Shown here piece by piece: positions 26,627 to 36,203 of a stretch of DNA of 64,000 nt (positions are counted from its first letter, which is position 1; each line of letters opens with the position of its first letter). The stretch spans positions 62,001 through 126,000 of the forward strand of contig CANQNT010000002.1 in NCBI GenBank assembly GCA_947625255.1. Direction: 5' to 3'. The notes beneath the pieces were generated by a model that was given only the letters and a program-made list of their open reading frames with translations, was not told the DNA's origin and did no database searches. This DNA is from an uncultured Acetatifactor sp. (lineage in GTDB: Bacteria; Bacillota; Clostridia; Lachnospirales; Lachnospiraceae). A program made the translations under genes and the position numbers.

Positions 26627-26648
26627 AGCCCCTTGTTAGGGGCTTTTT
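26627..26648 (+). terminator. Terminator of the importer-malQ operon
   Basis: agcccc and ggggct pair around ttgtta and are followed by TTTTT. A second near-perfect inverted repeat (aattaatcaa/ttgattaaatt, about 26601-26626) stands just ahead. The loop also supplies the -35 box of the leuA promoter. Confidence 0.88.
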
Positions 26649-26661
26649 CCTATGCTATAGT
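26633..26661 (+). promoter_or_regulatory. Promoter of the leuA-araC fusion gene
   Basis: TTGTTA at 26633-26638 and TATAGT at 26656-26661 with a 17-base spacer. The -35 box is exactly the loop of the preceding terminator. Transcription would begin near 26668, 55 bases before the start codon. Confidence 0.6.
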
Positions 26662-26722
26662 GATGGTTGTCGATGATTCAAAATGGATCGAAAAAAAAGA
26701 GAATAAAGCGAGGATTTATTAT

Positions 26723-28714
26723 ATGAGTGTAGCGGAAAAATATGGAAGAAATTTTTTTCTCCCGCCCGATATGACCTTTGACTGGGTACATAAGAGCTAT
26801 ATTGATCATGCTCCGATCTGGTGCAGCGTGGATCTGCGGGACGGTAACCAGGCTTTGATCGAGCCCATGAGCCTGGAGGAGAAGCTGGAGTTTTTTAAAT
26901 TATTGGTGGATGTGGGCTTTAAGGAGATTGAAGTGGGTTTTCCCGCGGCCTCGGAGACAGAGTATCAGTTTATTCGTGCCTTGATTGAGCGCGATATGAT
27001 TCCGGAGGACGTGACCATTCAGGTACTGACCCAGGCCAGAGAGCATATTATCAAGAGAACTTTCGAAGCGGTAAAAGGCGCGCCTCACGCGGTGGTTCAT
27101 TTGTATAATTCCACATCCGTGGCCCAGAGGGAGCAGGTTTTCGGCAAGACCAGGGAAGAGGTCAAGCAGTTGGCCGTGGACGGCGCGAAGCTGCTGGCGG
27201 TATTGGCGGAGGAGACAGAGGGCAGTTTTACTTTTGAATATAGCCCCGAAAGCTTCCCTGGCACGGAAGTGGATTATGCGGTGGAGGTCTGCAACGCGGT
27301 ATTGGATGTCTGGAAGCCTACTCCGGAGCACAAGGCCATCATTAATATTCCCACCACCGTACAGATTGCCATGCCTCATGTATTTGCCTGCCAGGTAGAA
27401 TATATCCACAAGCACTTGAATTATCGGAACGCGGTGGTCTTGAGCGTGCATCCCCACAATGACAGGGGCTGCGGTATCAGTGACGCGGAGATGGGCGTGC
27501 TGGCCGGAGCGGACCGGATCGAGGGAACCTTGTTCGGCAACGGTGAACGCACGGGCAATGTGGATCTGGTGACGGTTGCCATGAACATGGTTTGTTTTGG
27601 AGTGGAACCGGGTCTGGATTTTTCCCATATCATGCGGATCCGGGATACTTATGAGCGCCTGACGGGAATGAAGGTGCATGAACGCACGCCCTATGCCGGT
27701 GATTTGGTATTTACCGCGTTTTCCGGATCCCATCAGGATGCCATTTCCAAAGGCATGGCCTGGAGAGCGGCCGGCAAGAGCGGCGAACGCTGGGACGTTC
27801 CTTATCTTCCCATCGATCCCAGGGATGTGGGAAGAGAGTATGAGTCCGACGTGATTCGGATCAACAGCCAGTCCGGCAAGGGCGGTATTGCCTTTATTTT
27901 GAAGCAGAACTTCGGATTATCCATTCCGGCGGAGATGAAAGAAGAGGTGGGCTACCTGATGAAAGGCGTTTCCGATAAACGCCATCAGGAGTTGGCTCCC
28001 CAGGAGGTTTACCGGATTTTCGAAGAGCATTATATGAAACAAAACAAGGTGTTCAGCATCCCGGAATGTCATTTCAAGCAGATTGACGGTATCCGCGCGG
28101 AAGTGACTATCGAACAGAAAAAAGAGAGAAGAATCGTGGAGACCTCCGGAAACGGTCGTCTGGACGCGGTGAGCAATGCCATCAAGTCTTATTTCGGTAT
28201 TGATTATGTGCTCTCTAACTATGAGGAACATGCCATTTCCAAAGGTTCCGCCTCCAAGGCGGCATCCTATGTGGGACTTCGCTATGAGGGGCGCATGTAT
28301 TGGGGCGTAGGCGTGGATGAAGACATTATCAAGGCATCCATCGCCGCATTGGTATGTGCCGTGAACAAGCTTGCGGAGCAGCAGAACGTGACCCAGGGCC
28401 GGGAGGAGCGCATTGTCGGCATTATGAACTTTATCCAGAACCATTATAGCACGGTGACATTGGATATGCTGGCTGACAATTTTAATCTGACCAAGCCTTA
28501 TCTTTCCAAATATATCCGTATGAAGTCCGGGCAGACGTTCCAGGAGATCGTTAAGGAAGTCCGCTTGAAGCGCGCCTGTGCCCTGCTCAAGGAAACCAAC
28601 CAGACCGTGGAATCCGTGGCGGAATATGTGGGATATGAGAATGTGGAACATTTTAACCGGTTGTTTAAAAAGACTTACCAGATGACACCTCTGCAGTATC
28701 GCAGCAAAGGGTGA
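26723..28714 (+). CDS. leuA: 2-isopropylmalate synthase fused to a C-terminal AraC-type DNA-binding domain
   Basis: A 663-residue two-part protein. Residues 1 to about 400 form a type 2 LeuA catalytic barrel: VDLRDGNQAL (37-45), GFPAASETEY, HLYNSTSVAQRE, SVHPHNDRGCG and GNGERTGN. Residues about 435-545 match the LeuA regulatory domain that binds leucine in relatives. The last 105 residues (about 559-663) are an AraC/XylS double HTH (LDMLADNFNLTKPYLSKYI; ESVAEYVGYENVEHFNRLFKK). The frame is continuous with no shift. The ATG at 26723 follows AAGCGAGGA; upstream frames run into the terminator. It condenses acetyl-CoA with 2-ketoisovalerate and may also bind DNA. Confidence 0.93.
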   Translation: MSVAEKYGRNFFLPPDMTFDWVHKSYIDHAPIWCSVDLRDGNQALIEPMSLEEKLEFFKLLVDVGFKEIEVGFPAASETEYQFIRALIERDMIPEDVTIQVLTQAREHIIKRTFEAVKGAPHAVVHLYNSTSVAQREQVFGKTREEVKQLAVDGAKLLAVLAEETEGSFTFEYSPESFPGTEVDYAVEVCNAVLDVWKPTPEHKAIINIPTTVQIAMPHVFACQVEYIHKHLNYRNAVVLSVHPHNDRGCGISDAEMGVLAGADRIEGTLFGNGERTGNVDLVTVAMNMVCFGVEPGLDFSHIMRIRDTYERLTGMKVHERTPYAGDLVFTAFSGSHQDAISKGMAWRAAGKSGERWDVPYLPIDPRDVGREYESDVIRINSQSGKGGIAFILKQNFGLSIPAEMKEEVGYLMKGVSDKRHQELAPQEVYRIFEEHYMKQNKVFSIPECHFKQIDGIRAEVTIEQKKERRIVETSGNGRLDAVSNAIKSYFGIDYVLSNYEEHAISKGSASKAASYVGLRYEGRMYWGVGVDEDIIKASIAALVCAVNKLAEQQNVTQGREERIVGIMNFIQNHYSTVTLDMLADNFNLTKPYLSKYIRMKSGQTFQEIVKEVRLKRACALLKETNQTVESVAEYVGYENVEHFNRLFKKTYQMTPLQYRSKG

Positions 28715-28767
28715 CGCGGCCATAGGGTCCGCGGCGGAGGTGTTCGTGATGGAATAGGTAGAGTATC

Positions 28768-28810
28768 AGTGGCCTTGTACGGAAAGGGTGATTTTCCGGG
28801 CAAGGCCACT
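28768..28810 (+). terminator. Large hairpin between leuA fusion and the recombinase
   Basis: agtggccttg at 28768-28777 and caaggccact at 28801-28810 are perfectly complementary, with an inner stem ggaaa/tttcc. There is no clear T-run on either strand, so termination is likely but not certain. It lies between convergent genes and could instead be a recombination site for the adjacent integrase. Confidence 0.55.
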
Positions 28811-28827
28811 CTTCATAAATTTATGAT

Positions 28828-29943
28828 TTATAGTCCTACTCCTGACAGTTTGTTCATATTATCGCGCTTTAGGGCGAGGGATGAGTGTACATATCTCCCA
28901 AGCGTGACAGAGGTATTGGCATGGCCCAGAATTTCGCTCAGACTTTTCAGCTCGAATCCCACTTCGATACAGCGTGTGGCAAAGGTATGGCGGAGTGTGT
29001 GGAAATGTACCCCTTCCAGACCGCAATCTTCCGTATACTTGTGCAGCCTGTATTGGAGCGCGCGAGGTTCCATGTACCGCTCAGAGTTTGTCAGAAAATA
29101 AAATGCAGGATTTTCCGGCAACATTTTCGCACAAAGTCCGGCCGCGCTTTCCGACATGGGGATAATGCGGTCGCTGGTCTCGCTTTTAGGGTCCCCTACG
29201 ACAACCCTTGTTTTGCTTTTCCCTTCCCCATTGCTGTCCCGAAGACGCTGCATTGTGGAGCAGACCCGGATCGTCCGGTTTTCCAGGTAAATGTTCTCCC
29301 ATCGCAGGGCGCATAATTCGCCGATACGAAGTCCCGTCATCAGTGCCAGAAGAATTCCGGACTTGCATTCATCCGGCTGCTCTTGCAAATAAGAGATAAA
29401 ACGGTGCTGTTCTTCGATGCTTAATACCCGCATTTCTCTTTTCGATTCCCGCGGATACTGGATTTCCACCGTTTGAGGCATGCCGGGATTTTGCTTGGCA
29501 ACATGGGCGAGAATGGAGTGTAAGACGATCAGGATGTCTTTTACGGTTTTTGGTGACAGGCTTTTTTCATTTAAAAGCTTTTGCTTAAAATCTTCAACAA
29601 TTGACGTGGTAATGCCCATAAAATTATATTCGCCCAACTCCGGGAAAATATGGAGCCGCAGTATATTATCATATTTAATATAGGTAGATTCTTTTACGCG
29701 GGTCTTTTGGATACGAAGCCATTCGTCGCAGTAATAATCGAATCTGCTTCGATCGATTTTGGGGAGAGTCTGGCCGCTCATCACGGCCGCTTTTGCCTGG
29801 GCGGCTTTTTCCCTGGCCTCCTTGTAGGTCTTGCCATAGCAATATCCGTATTTCAGTCTGCCGGATATTTCCCGTCCCTTGGGGTACCGTGCCTCCCAAC
29901 GGCCATCCTTGCGTTTGAAAATATTTTCACCTTTTTTTGACAT
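28828..29943 (-). CDS. Tyrosine recombinase/integrase, solitary
   Basis: A 371-residue phage-integrase family recombinase. It has an N-terminal arm-binding-like domain (KRKDGRWEARYPKGR), a SAM-like core domain (about 65-165) and the catalytic domain with R206 (TGLRIGELCALRW), H315 and R318 (HTLRHTFATR), H341 (LGHANTS) and nucleophile Y351 (GRYVH), so all catalytic residues are present. AGGAGG at 29953-29958 precedes the start. No excisionase, relaxase or phage gene adjoins it, so it is either a remnant of an element or a chromosomal solo recombinase. Confidence 0.92.
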   Translation of the reverse strand: MSKKGENIFKRKDGRWEARYPKGREISGRLKYGYCYGKTYKEAREKAAQAKAAVMSGQTLPKIDRSRFDYYCDEWLRIQKTRVKESTYIKYDNILRLHIFPELGEYNFMGITTSIVEDFKQKLLNEKSLSPKTVKDILIVLHSILAHVAKQNPGMPQTVEIQYPRESKREMRVLSIEEQHRFISYLQEQPDECKSGILLALMTGLRIGELCALRWENIYLENRTIRVCSTMQRLRDSNGEGKSKTRVVVGDPKSETSDRIIPMSESAAGLCAKMLPENPAFYFLTNSERYMEPRALQYRLHKYTEDCGLEGVHFHTLRHTFATRCIEVGFELKSLSEILGHANTSVTLGRYVHSSLALKRDNMNKLSGVGL

Positions 29944-30418
29944 AAAACAGCACCTCCTATGATGATAAAATTAAAACGATGGATGCCCCGCTCAGCGTGG
30001 CATCCTTTGGTTAAGAAGATCGCTCACTAAACGTAAGCGTTCAAGCTGTTATACCCAATATGCCTTACCATAGTATGGCTAAATATCATATTCGATATAA
30101 CATAACAAGAGATAAGTATAACGTTACAAAAGATCAAAATCTATAAATATTTCGTTCGCTCTCATTCAGATTCCTTGGAGAAAATAGATGTTCCTGACGC
30201 GTGGATATTATAAAAAATAAGCATGGATGACTTCCTGCATGATTTCATATCAAATGGCTCTATTGACACATGTATTAAAATACGGGCTATAATGATAATT
30301 CATGGGGATAATTTGATATTTATGTGACATCATGGGTGAAATAAAACATGAAGAAGCGGCAGATTGGCAATAACCAATCTGCCGCTTCTTATTGGCATGG
30401 GATCGCAGTGCGCGGCGG
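29944..30418. other. A+T-rich region upstream of the recombinase
   Basis: No gene is seen in about 400 bases. It contains the dyad ggatgcc/ggcatcc (29981-30005) near the recombinase start, short repeats such as ataacataac, and the terminator of the next gene at 30351-30390. An attachment site may lie here, but I could not find a direct repeat pairing it with the DNA on the other side of the recombinase gene. Confidence 0.5.
30351..30390 (-). terminator. Terminator of the methyltransferase gene
   Basis: A perfect 17-bp inverted repeat (aagaagcggcagattgg and its complement) with a 6-base loop, 28 bases beyond the methyltransferase stop on the minus strand and followed there by a T-rich tail. 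Confidence 0.85.
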
Positions 30419-31282
30419 TCATTGCCTGCTCCAGCGTCCGGAGGCCCCGCAGGGAAGAATCAGACCCGTGCGCGTAACGGGAAGACCGATTTCCTCTGCT
30501 TCCACTTTGCCGCCAAAACGCCTGGCAATGGCCAAATTCATCATGTAGGACAACACTGCCGGCTGTAATCCCGTGGTATAGGAGTTGATCAGGTAGAATA
30601 AGGGCTTTTCCGACAGCAGGCCGCTTGTCAGCTCGATAAAGGACCAGATGTTTTCTTCCATTTTCCAGATCTCCCCTTTCGGTCCTCTGCCGTAGGAGGG
30701 GGGATCCATAATGATGCCATCGTAATGATTCCCCCGCCTCAGTTCCCGTTCCACGAATTTTATGCAATCATCCACCAGGAAGCGGATTGGCGCGTTCGCC
30801 AGGCCGGAAGCCGCGGCATTTTCCTTTGCCCAGCCCACCATTCCCTTAGAGGCGTCCACATGGGTCACGGAGGCTCCGGCAGCCGCGGCGGAAAGCGTGG
30901 CCCCTCCCGTATAGGCGAAGAGGTTTAAGACCTTGACAGGGCGGCCGGCCTGGCGGATCAGGCGTCCGAACCAGTTCCAGTTTACGGCCTGCTCCGGGAA
31001 GAGGCCGGTATGTTTGAAGCTGAAGGGCTTAAGACGAAAACGCAGTTCCCGGTAGGAAATCGTCCATTCATCTGGAAGCTTAAAAAATTCCCATTCGCCG
31101 CCGCCCTTGGAGCTTCTATGATAATGTGCGTTAGGGGTCCGCCAGCCGTTTTCACGCCGCGGCGTGTTCCAGATCACCTGAGGATCCGGCCGGATCAGGA
31201 GATAGTCGCCCCAGCGCTCCAATTTTTCCCCGTCAGAGGTGTCCAGGACTTCATAATCCGTCCATTCGTTTGCAATCCACAT
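30419..31282 (-). CDS. Class I SAM-dependent methyltransferase, RlmI-like
   Basis: A 287-residue protein of the family that contains 23S rRNA methyltransferases RlmI/RlmK-L. It shows the SAM site LNLFAYTGGATLSAAAAGASVTHVD (about 118-142) and motif IV DPPSYGRG (about 191-198) with the adjoining PKGEIW. It lacks an N-terminal PUA domain. The RNA target is not determined by sequence. A weak AGAAAGG lies before the ATG. It is divergent from the ribosomal operon. Confidence 0.85.
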   Translation of the reverse strand: MWIANEWTDYEVLDTSDGEKLERWGDYLLIRPDPQVIWNTPRRENGWRTPNAHYHRSSKGGGEWEFFKLPDEWTISYRELRFRLKPFSFKHTGLFPEQAVNWNWFGRLIRQAGRPVKVLNLFAYTGGATLSAAAAGASVTHVDASKGMVGWAKENAAASGLANAPIRFLVDDCIKFVERELRRGNHYDGIIMDPPSYGRGPKGEIWKMEENIWSFIELTSGLLSEKPLFYLINSYTTGLQPAVLSYMMNLAIARRFGGKVEAEEIGLPVTRTGLILPCGASGRWSRQ

Positions 31283-31444
31283 CGTTGAATAAGACCTTTC
31301 TGGTATATTTTAGGGATATGTTTTATAGGAAAATGATACTTGTTCTTCAGAGGTTTGTCAACTGTTTCGCGGGAGCCGAGGATAAAAGGAATTTTGAAAG
31401 GGAAAATTTGATAAATTGTATGAAAAAAAATACAATTTTTTCTC

Positions 31445-31473
31445 TTGCCAAGTGCTACCACATATGGTAAGAT
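31445..31473 (+). promoter_or_regulatory. Promoter of the S10-spc-alpha super-operon
   Basis: TTGCCA at 31445-31450 and TAAGAT at 31468-31473 with 17-base spacing. The predicted start near 31480 gives a leader of about 270 bases before rpsJ. Confidence 0.75.
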
Positions 31474-31479
31474 ACTAGG

Positions 31480-31746
31480 TGCTGTGGCATGATAGCGATG
31501 AAGCGTGAGGTTGCTGCTATCGGGCGATCGGTAGTAGGTTTTCCGTGGAGCGAATGTCAAGTTAGGAAACTGACGGCAAGTCACTGTACCAATTAAGTCT
31601 ACGAAGAGTAGAAACGACGTGTTGGGACATATCCAAAGGTGGGTTTCGCGAGGATGTGGACACACACGGGAGAGTGTACAGTCACCGCTTGTCGTACGAA
31701 AAGCAAGTAGTTGCTTTGAACAAAGTGCGAAAAGGAGGCGACTTTT
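31480..31746 (+). promoter_or_regulatory. Long structured leader of the S10 operon
   Basis: About 270 bases without a plausible gene lie between promoter and rpsJ. Short complementary tracts recur, such as gatagcg...cgctatc-like pairings around 31490-31530 and cgaagagtagaaacg near 31600. GC-rich loops and conserved-looking unpaired purines suggest a folded RNA. S10 operons are often controlled by L4 binding the leader; whether this one uses L4 is unknown. I know of no named family that fits. Confidence 0.55.
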
Positions 31747-31749
31747 TTT

Positions 31750-32067
31750 ATGGCAAGTCAAGTAATGAGAATCACCCTGAAGGCATATGATCATCAGCTG
31801 ATCGACGCATCTGCCAGGAAAATCATCGAAACGGTCAAGAAGACAGGATCTCAGGTGAGCGGACCTGTTCCCCTTCCTACAAAAAAGGAAGTGGTTACGA
31901 TTCTGAGAGCGGTACACAAGTATAAGGATTCCAGAGAGCAGTTCGAACAGAGGACCCATAAGAGACTGATCGATATCATTACACCGACCCAGAAGACGGT
32001 GGATGCTTTGCAGAGACTTGAGATGCCCGCGGGCGTGTACATCGACATCAAGATGAAAACCAAGTAA
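31750..32067 (+). CDS. rpsJ: 30S ribosomal protein S10
   Basis: First gene of the super-operon; S10 sits in the small-subunit head and doubles as the antitermination factor NusE. The 105 residues include [30 protein letters not shown] and the [15 protein letters not shown] segment. AAAGGAGGCGAC precedes the ATG. A 179-base gap to rplC follows, unusually long inside this operon. Confidence 0.98.
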   Translation: MASQVMRITLKAYDHQLIDASARKIIETVKKTGSQVSGPVPLPTKKEVVTILRAVHKYKDSREQFEQRTHKRLIDIITPTQKTVDALQRLEMPAGVYIDIKMKTK

Positions 32068-32246
32068 TCAAGTAATCAGTAATGGCGCGCAGGACGCGGC
32101 ATTATTCAAAAACAAACCTCTACAAAGACGTATGAACAAGGTGCAAACCGGAAATGCCGCTCAAATCAACTAAAGAAGTGACATTTCCCGCAACCGCGCA
32201 GGCGGTTGTGTGTTCCGCTATGTAGAAAGACTCAGGAGGTAAGAGA
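32068..32246 (+). other. Long rpsJ-rplC gap with hairpins
   Basis: No gene is seen. A dyad caaccgc/gcggttg (32191-32208) is followed by tgtgtt, and another near-dyad lies at about 32082-32105. It may attenuate or process the transcript between rpsJ and rplC. Confidence 0.4.
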
Positions 32247-32930
32247 ATGAAGAAAGCGATTTTAGCAACCAAGATCGGCATGACCCAGATCTTCGCTGAG
32301 AATGGCGAGCTGGTGCCGGTAACCGTGCTTCAGGCTGGTCCCTGCGTGGTGACTCAGGTGAAGACCGTGGCCAACGACGGCTATAGCGCCGTACAGGTTG
32401 GTTTTATTGACAAGAAAGACAGAATCATCAACAGAGACGCAAAGGGCAGGAAAGAAGTGATTCATATTCATGGCGCAAACAAGGCGCAGCAGGGTCATTT
32501 CAAGAAAGCTGGTACAAGCTCTAAGAGATTTGTTAGGGAGTTCCGTTTTGAGAACGCGGAAGAGTACACGCTGGGCTCCGAGATCAAGGCCGATATCTTT
32601 ACCGCGGGCGATCACATTGACGCAACCGCTATTTCCAAAGGTAAAGGATTCCAGGGCGCGATTAAGAGACTCGGACAACACAGAGGTCCCATGGCGCATG
32701 GCTCCAAGTTCCATCGTCATCAGGGTTCCAATGGCGGAAGCTCTTTCCCCAGCCGTGTGTTCAAGGGCAAAGGAATGCCTGGCCACATGGGCGCTGTAAA
32801 GGTAACTGTTCAGAACCTTGAGGTTGTCAGAGTAGATGCCGAGAAGAATCTGCTTCTGATCAAGGGCTCGGTTCCCGGACCGAAGAAGGCCCTGGTAACC
32901 ATCAAAGAAACCGTCAAGGTTGATGCCTAA
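32247..32930 (+). CDS. rplC: 50S ribosomal protein L3
   Basis: Binds 23S rRNA near the peptidyl-transferase centre and starts large-subunit assembly. The 227 residues are longer than the common 205-210 because of a C-terminal lysine/valine-rich tail after [12 protein letters not shown]. Family signatures [10 protein letters not shown] and [21 protein letters not shown]... are present. Ribosome binding site CAGGAGGTAA. Confidence 0.98.
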   Translation: MKKAILATKIGMTQIFAENGELVPVTVLQAGPCVVTQVKTVANDGYSAVQVGFIDKKDRIINRDAKGRKEVIHIHGANKAQQGHFKKAGTSSKRFVREFRFENAEEYTLGSEIKADIFTAGDHIDATAISKGKGFQGAIKRLGQHRGPMAHGSKFHRHQGSNGGSSFPSRVFKGKGMPGHMGAVKVTVQNLEVVRVDAEKNLLLIKGSVPGPKKALVTIKETVKVDA

Positions 32931-32956
32931 AAGAAGACGGAAGGAGGACCAATCAG

Positions 32957-33577
32957 ATGGCAAAAGTAGCTGTTTATAATATGGAAGGCAAGGAAGTCGA
33001 TTCGATGGAGCTGAATGACGAGATCTTCGGTGCGGAGATCAAGGAACATCTGGTACACATGGCAGTCGTACAGTACCTTGCGAACAAGCGTCAGGGAACG
33101 CAGAAAGCTAAGACCCGCGGAGAGGTATCCGGAGGCGGCAAGAAGCCCTGGAGACAAAAGGGCACGGGCCATGCAAGACAGGGTTCCACCAGAGCGCCCC
33201 AGTGGAAGGGCGGCGGTATGGTATTTGCCCCCGTTCCCCGCGATTATTCTTTCAAGATGAATAAGAAAGAGAAGACCGCGGCTTTGAAGTCCGCTTTGAC
33301 CAGCAAGGTCCAGGACAACAATCTGGTAGTTGTGGATGTTCTGAAGCTTGACGAGATTAAGACCAAGAATTTCATCGGCGTGATGAACAATCTGAATGTT
33401 CAGAAAGGCCTTGTGGTTCTGGCTGACAAGGATGATGTGGTGATCAAGTCCGCAAGCAACGTGCCGACCATTGACACGATCCAGGTGAGCGGCCTGAACG
33501 TATATGAGGTTATGAAGGCACAGAAGCTTGTCCTGACCAAGGACGCTGTTGCGAAGATTGAGGAGGTGTACGCGTAA
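32957..33577 (+). CDS. rplD: 50S ribosomal protein L4
   Basis: Large-subunit protein lining the exit tunnel; in many bacteria it also represses its own S10 operon. The 206 residues include the tunnel loop [20 protein letters not shown] and RAPQWKGGG. Its stop overlaps the ATG of rplW by one base. The long leader before rpsJ is a possible target. Confidence 0.98.
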   Translation: MAKVAVYNMEGKEVDSMELNDEIFGAEIKEHLVHMAVVQYLANKRQGTQKAKTRGEVSGGGKKPWRQKGTGHARQGSTRAPQWKGGGMVFAPVPRDYSFKMNKKEKTAALKSALTSKVQDNNLVVVDVLKLDEIKTKNFIGVMNNLNVQKGLVVLADKDDVVIKSASNVPTIDTIQVSGLNVYEVMKAQKLVLTKDAVAKIEEVYA

Positions 33578-33876
33578 TGGCAGATATTAAATACTATGAC
33601 GTGATCCTCAAACCGGTCATCACCGAGAAGAGTATGGCTGGCATGAGCGAAAAGAAATATACTTTCCTGGTTCATACAGAGGCGAATAAGTCTCAGATCA
33701 AGGAAGCAATTGAGAAGATGTTCGATGGCGCCAAAGTGAAGAAGGTCAACACCATGAATTTGGATGGCAAGACCAAGAGACGCGGCATGACGGTAGGAAA
33801 GACCGCCAAGACCAAAAAGGCCATCGTATGGCTGACCGAGGATAGCAAGGATATCGAGTTCTATCCCGGCCTGTAA
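33577..33876 (+). CDS. rplW: 50S ribosomal protein L23
   Basis: Exit-site protein that docks trigger factor and SRP. Ninety-nine residues with KPVITEKS and [21 protein letters not shown]. It overlaps the end of rplD by one base, implying coupled translation. Confidence 0.98.
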   Translation: MADIKYYDVILKPVITEKSMAGMSEKKYTFLVHTEANKSQIKEAIEKMFDGAKVKKVNTMNLDGKTKRRGMTVGKTAKTKKAIVWLTEDSKDIEFYPGL

Positions 33877-33937
33877 GGTGTAAGATCAAGTATGCGGCTA
33901 AGAGCTGCGCGAAAATCATGGAAAAGGAGATAAAACA

Positions 33938-34780
33938 ATGGGAATCAAGACATATAACCCATATACACCGTCAAGAAGAAATATGACCGGCTCCGATTTC
34001 TCTGAGATCACCAAGAAGACTCCCGAAAAGAACCTTTGTGTGACCCTCAAGAAGAATTCAGGCCGTAACAATCAGGGTAAAATCACTGTAAGGCACCGCG
34101 GCGGCGGTACCAGGAGAAAATACAGACTGGTTGATTTCAGAAGAACCAAGGATGGAATTCCCGCGACTGTAATTGGAATCGAATACGATCCCAACAGATC
34201 CGCCAATATCGCTCTGATTTGCTATGCTGATGGAACAAAGTCCTATATCATCGCTCCTGAAGGGCTGACGGACGGCATGAAAGTCATGAACGGACCGGAA
34301 GCGGAAGTGAGAATCGGCAACTGTCTGCCTCTTTCCGAGATTCCTATCGGTACCCAGGTACACAATATTGAGCTTCACCCTGGCAAGGGCGGCCAGATGG
34401 CACGTTCCGCCGGCAACAGCGCGCAGCTGATGGCAAAGGAAGGAAAGTACGCGACGCTTCGTCTTCCCTCCGGTGAAATGAGAATGGTTCCCCTGGTATG
34501 TCGTGCGACCGTTGGCGTCGTGGGAAATGGTGATCATAACCTTATTAACATTGGTAAAGCCGGACGTAAGCGCCATATGGGCATCCGTCCCACCGTTCGC
34601 GGGTCCGTCATGAACCCCAACGATCATCCTCATGGCGGCGGCGAGGGCAAGACCGGTATCGGACGTCCGGGACCCAGCACTCCTTGGGGCAAGCCTGCAC
34701 TGGGATATAAGACCCGTAAAAAGAAAAAGGCTTCCAATAAGCTGATCGTGAGAAGACGTGACGGCAGAGCGATTAAATAA
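33938..34780 (+). CDS. rplB: 50S ribosomal protein L2
   Basis: Conserved large-subunit protein needed for subunit joining and peptidyl transfer. The 280 residues contain [16 protein letters not shown], the [11 protein letters not shown] segment and the C-terminal [24 protein letters not shown] with the functionally important histidine. AAAAGGAG precedes the start. Confidence 0.98.
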   Translation: MGIKTYNPYTPSRRNMTGSDFSEITKKTPEKNLCVTLKKNSGRNNQGKITVRHRGGGTRRKYRLVDFRRTKDGIPATVIGIEYDPNRSANIALICYADGTKSYIIAPEGLTDGMKVMNGPEAEVRIGNCLPLSEIPIGTQVHNIELHPGKGGQMARSAGNSAQLMAKEGKYATLRLPSGEMRMVPLVCRATVGVVGNGDHNLINIGKAGRKRHMGIRPTVRGSVMNPNDHPHGGGEGKTGIGRPGPSTPWGKPALGYKTRKKKKASNKLIVRRRDGRAIK

Positions 34781-34794
34781 TAGGAGGAAAGACA

Positions 34795-35076
34795 ATGGCG
34801 AGATCACTGAAAAAAGGACCTTTCGCAGACGCAAGCCTGCTTAAGAAAGTTGATGCTTTAAATGCGACCGGGCAGAAGCAGGTCATCAAGACCTGGTCCC
34901 GTCGTTCCACGATATTCCCTTCTTTCGTTGGACATACGTTCGCGGTTCATGATGGAAGAAAGCATGTGCCTGTATATGTGACGGAAGACATGGTTGGCCA
35001 CAAGCTCGGCGAGTTTGTAGCCACCAGAACCTATAGAGGACACGGTAAAGACGAGAAGAAGTCGAAGGTCAAATAA
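34795..35076 (+). CDS. rpsS: 30S ribosomal protein S19
   Basis: Head protein that contacts the A-site tRNA. Ninety-three residues, starting [12 protein letters not shown], with [20 protein letters not shown] and the [13 protein letters not shown] signature. It follows rplB by 14 bases with AGGAGG. Confidence 0.98.
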   Translation: MARSLKKGPFADASLLKKVDALNATGQKQVIKTWSRRSTIFPSFVGHTFAVHDGRKHVPVYVTEDMVGHKLGEFVATRTYRGHGKDEKKSKVK

Positions 35077-35134
35077 CATGATTTCATCGGGAGGCGCAAT
35101 AAAGTTTCCTGATTTGAAAGGAGGACATTAATCT

Positions 35135-35524
35135 ATGGCAAAAGGACATAGATCCCAAATTAAGAGAGAGAGAAATGCGCAGAAAGATACCAGACCTTCA
35201 GCAAAGTTGTCTTACGCTAGAGTGTCCGTAACCAAAGCGTGTTTCGTATTGGATGCCATCAGAGGCAAGGATGTGCAGACGGCGTTGGCTATTCTGGAGT
35301 ATAATCCCAGATATGCCTCCAGCCTTATAAAGAAGCTGCTGCAATCGGCGATCGCGAATGCTGAGAATAATAACGGTATGAATACTGAGAACCTCTATGT
35401 TGCGGAGTGCTTCGCAAACAGAGGACCGACAATGAAGAGAATCAAACCCAGGGCAAGAGGCAGCGCTTATAGAATTGAGAAGCGGATGAGCCACATCACG
35501 ATTGTTCTGGACGAGAAGAAGTGA
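35135..35524 (+). CDS. rplV: 50S ribosomal protein L22
   Basis: Its beta-hairpin reaches into the exit tunnel at the macrolide site. The 129 residues include [18 protein letters not shown] and the tunnel loop [29 protein letters not shown] precedes the ATG. Confidence 0.98.
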   Translation: MAKGHRSQIKRERNAQKDTRPSAKLSYARVSVTKACFVLDAIRGKDVQTALAILEYNPRYASSLIKKLLQSAIANAENNNGMNTENLYVAECFANRGPTMKRIKPRARGSAYRIEKRMSHITIVLDEKK

Positions 35525-35543
35525 AAGGAGTCGAGTAAGAGTT

Positions 35544-36203
35544 ATGGGACAGAAAGTTAATCCTCACGGCCTTAGAGTCGGCGTTATTAAAGATTGGGAT
35601 TCCAAGTGGTACGCTGATGCGGAGTTTTCAGACTATCTGGTAGAAGACTATAACATCAGAAAGTTCTTAAAGAAGAAATTATACAGTGCCAACATTTCCA
35701 AAATCGAGATCGAGAGAGCATCCGACAGAATAAAAGTGATCATCTATACCGCAAAGCCCGGCCTTGTGATCGGAAAAGGCGGTGCGGAGATCGAGGTTAC
35801 CAAGAAAGAACTGTCCAAGCTGACTGACAAGAAAGTGTTGGTTGACATCAAGGAGATCAAGAGACCTGACAGAGACGCACAGCTCGTGGCGGAGAATATC
35901 GCTCAACAGCTTGAGAACCGTGTTTCTTTCAGACGTGCCATGAAATCCTGCATGAGCAGAACCATGAAAGCTGGCGCCCTGGGAATTAAGACCTGCTGTG
36001 CCGGCCGTCTGGGCGGAGCCGAGATCGCGAGAAACGAGTTCTACAGCGAAGGCACGATTCCTCTTCAGACTCTGAGAGCTGACATTGATTATGGTTTCGC
36101 TGAGGCGAACACCACCTATGGTAAAATTGGCGTGAAAGTTTGGATTTACAAGGGCGAAGTACTTCCTACGAAAGGGAACAAGCCGGAAGGGAGCGATAAA
36201 TAA
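35544..36203 (+). CDS. rpsC: 30S ribosomal protein S3
   Basis: mRNA-entry protein with helicase-like function. The 219 residues start [13 protein letters not shown]; the KH domain has [10 protein letters not shown] and the C-terminal half contains [14 protein letters not shown] and [15 protein letters not shown]. The ATG at 35544 follows AAAGGAG; an earlier in-frame start at 35502 would add an arginine-rich tract absent from the family. Confidence 0.98.
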   Translation: MGQKVNPHGLRVGVIKDWDSKWYADAEFSDYLVEDYNIRKFLKKKLYSANISKIEIERASDRIKVIIYTAKPGLVIGKGGAEIEVTKKELSKLTDKKVLVDIKEIKRPDRDAQLVAENIAQQLENRVSFRRAMKSCMSRTMKAGALGIKTCCAGRLGGAEIARNEFYSEGTIPLQTLRADIDYGFAEANTTYGKIGVKVWIYKGEVLPTKGNKPEGSDK

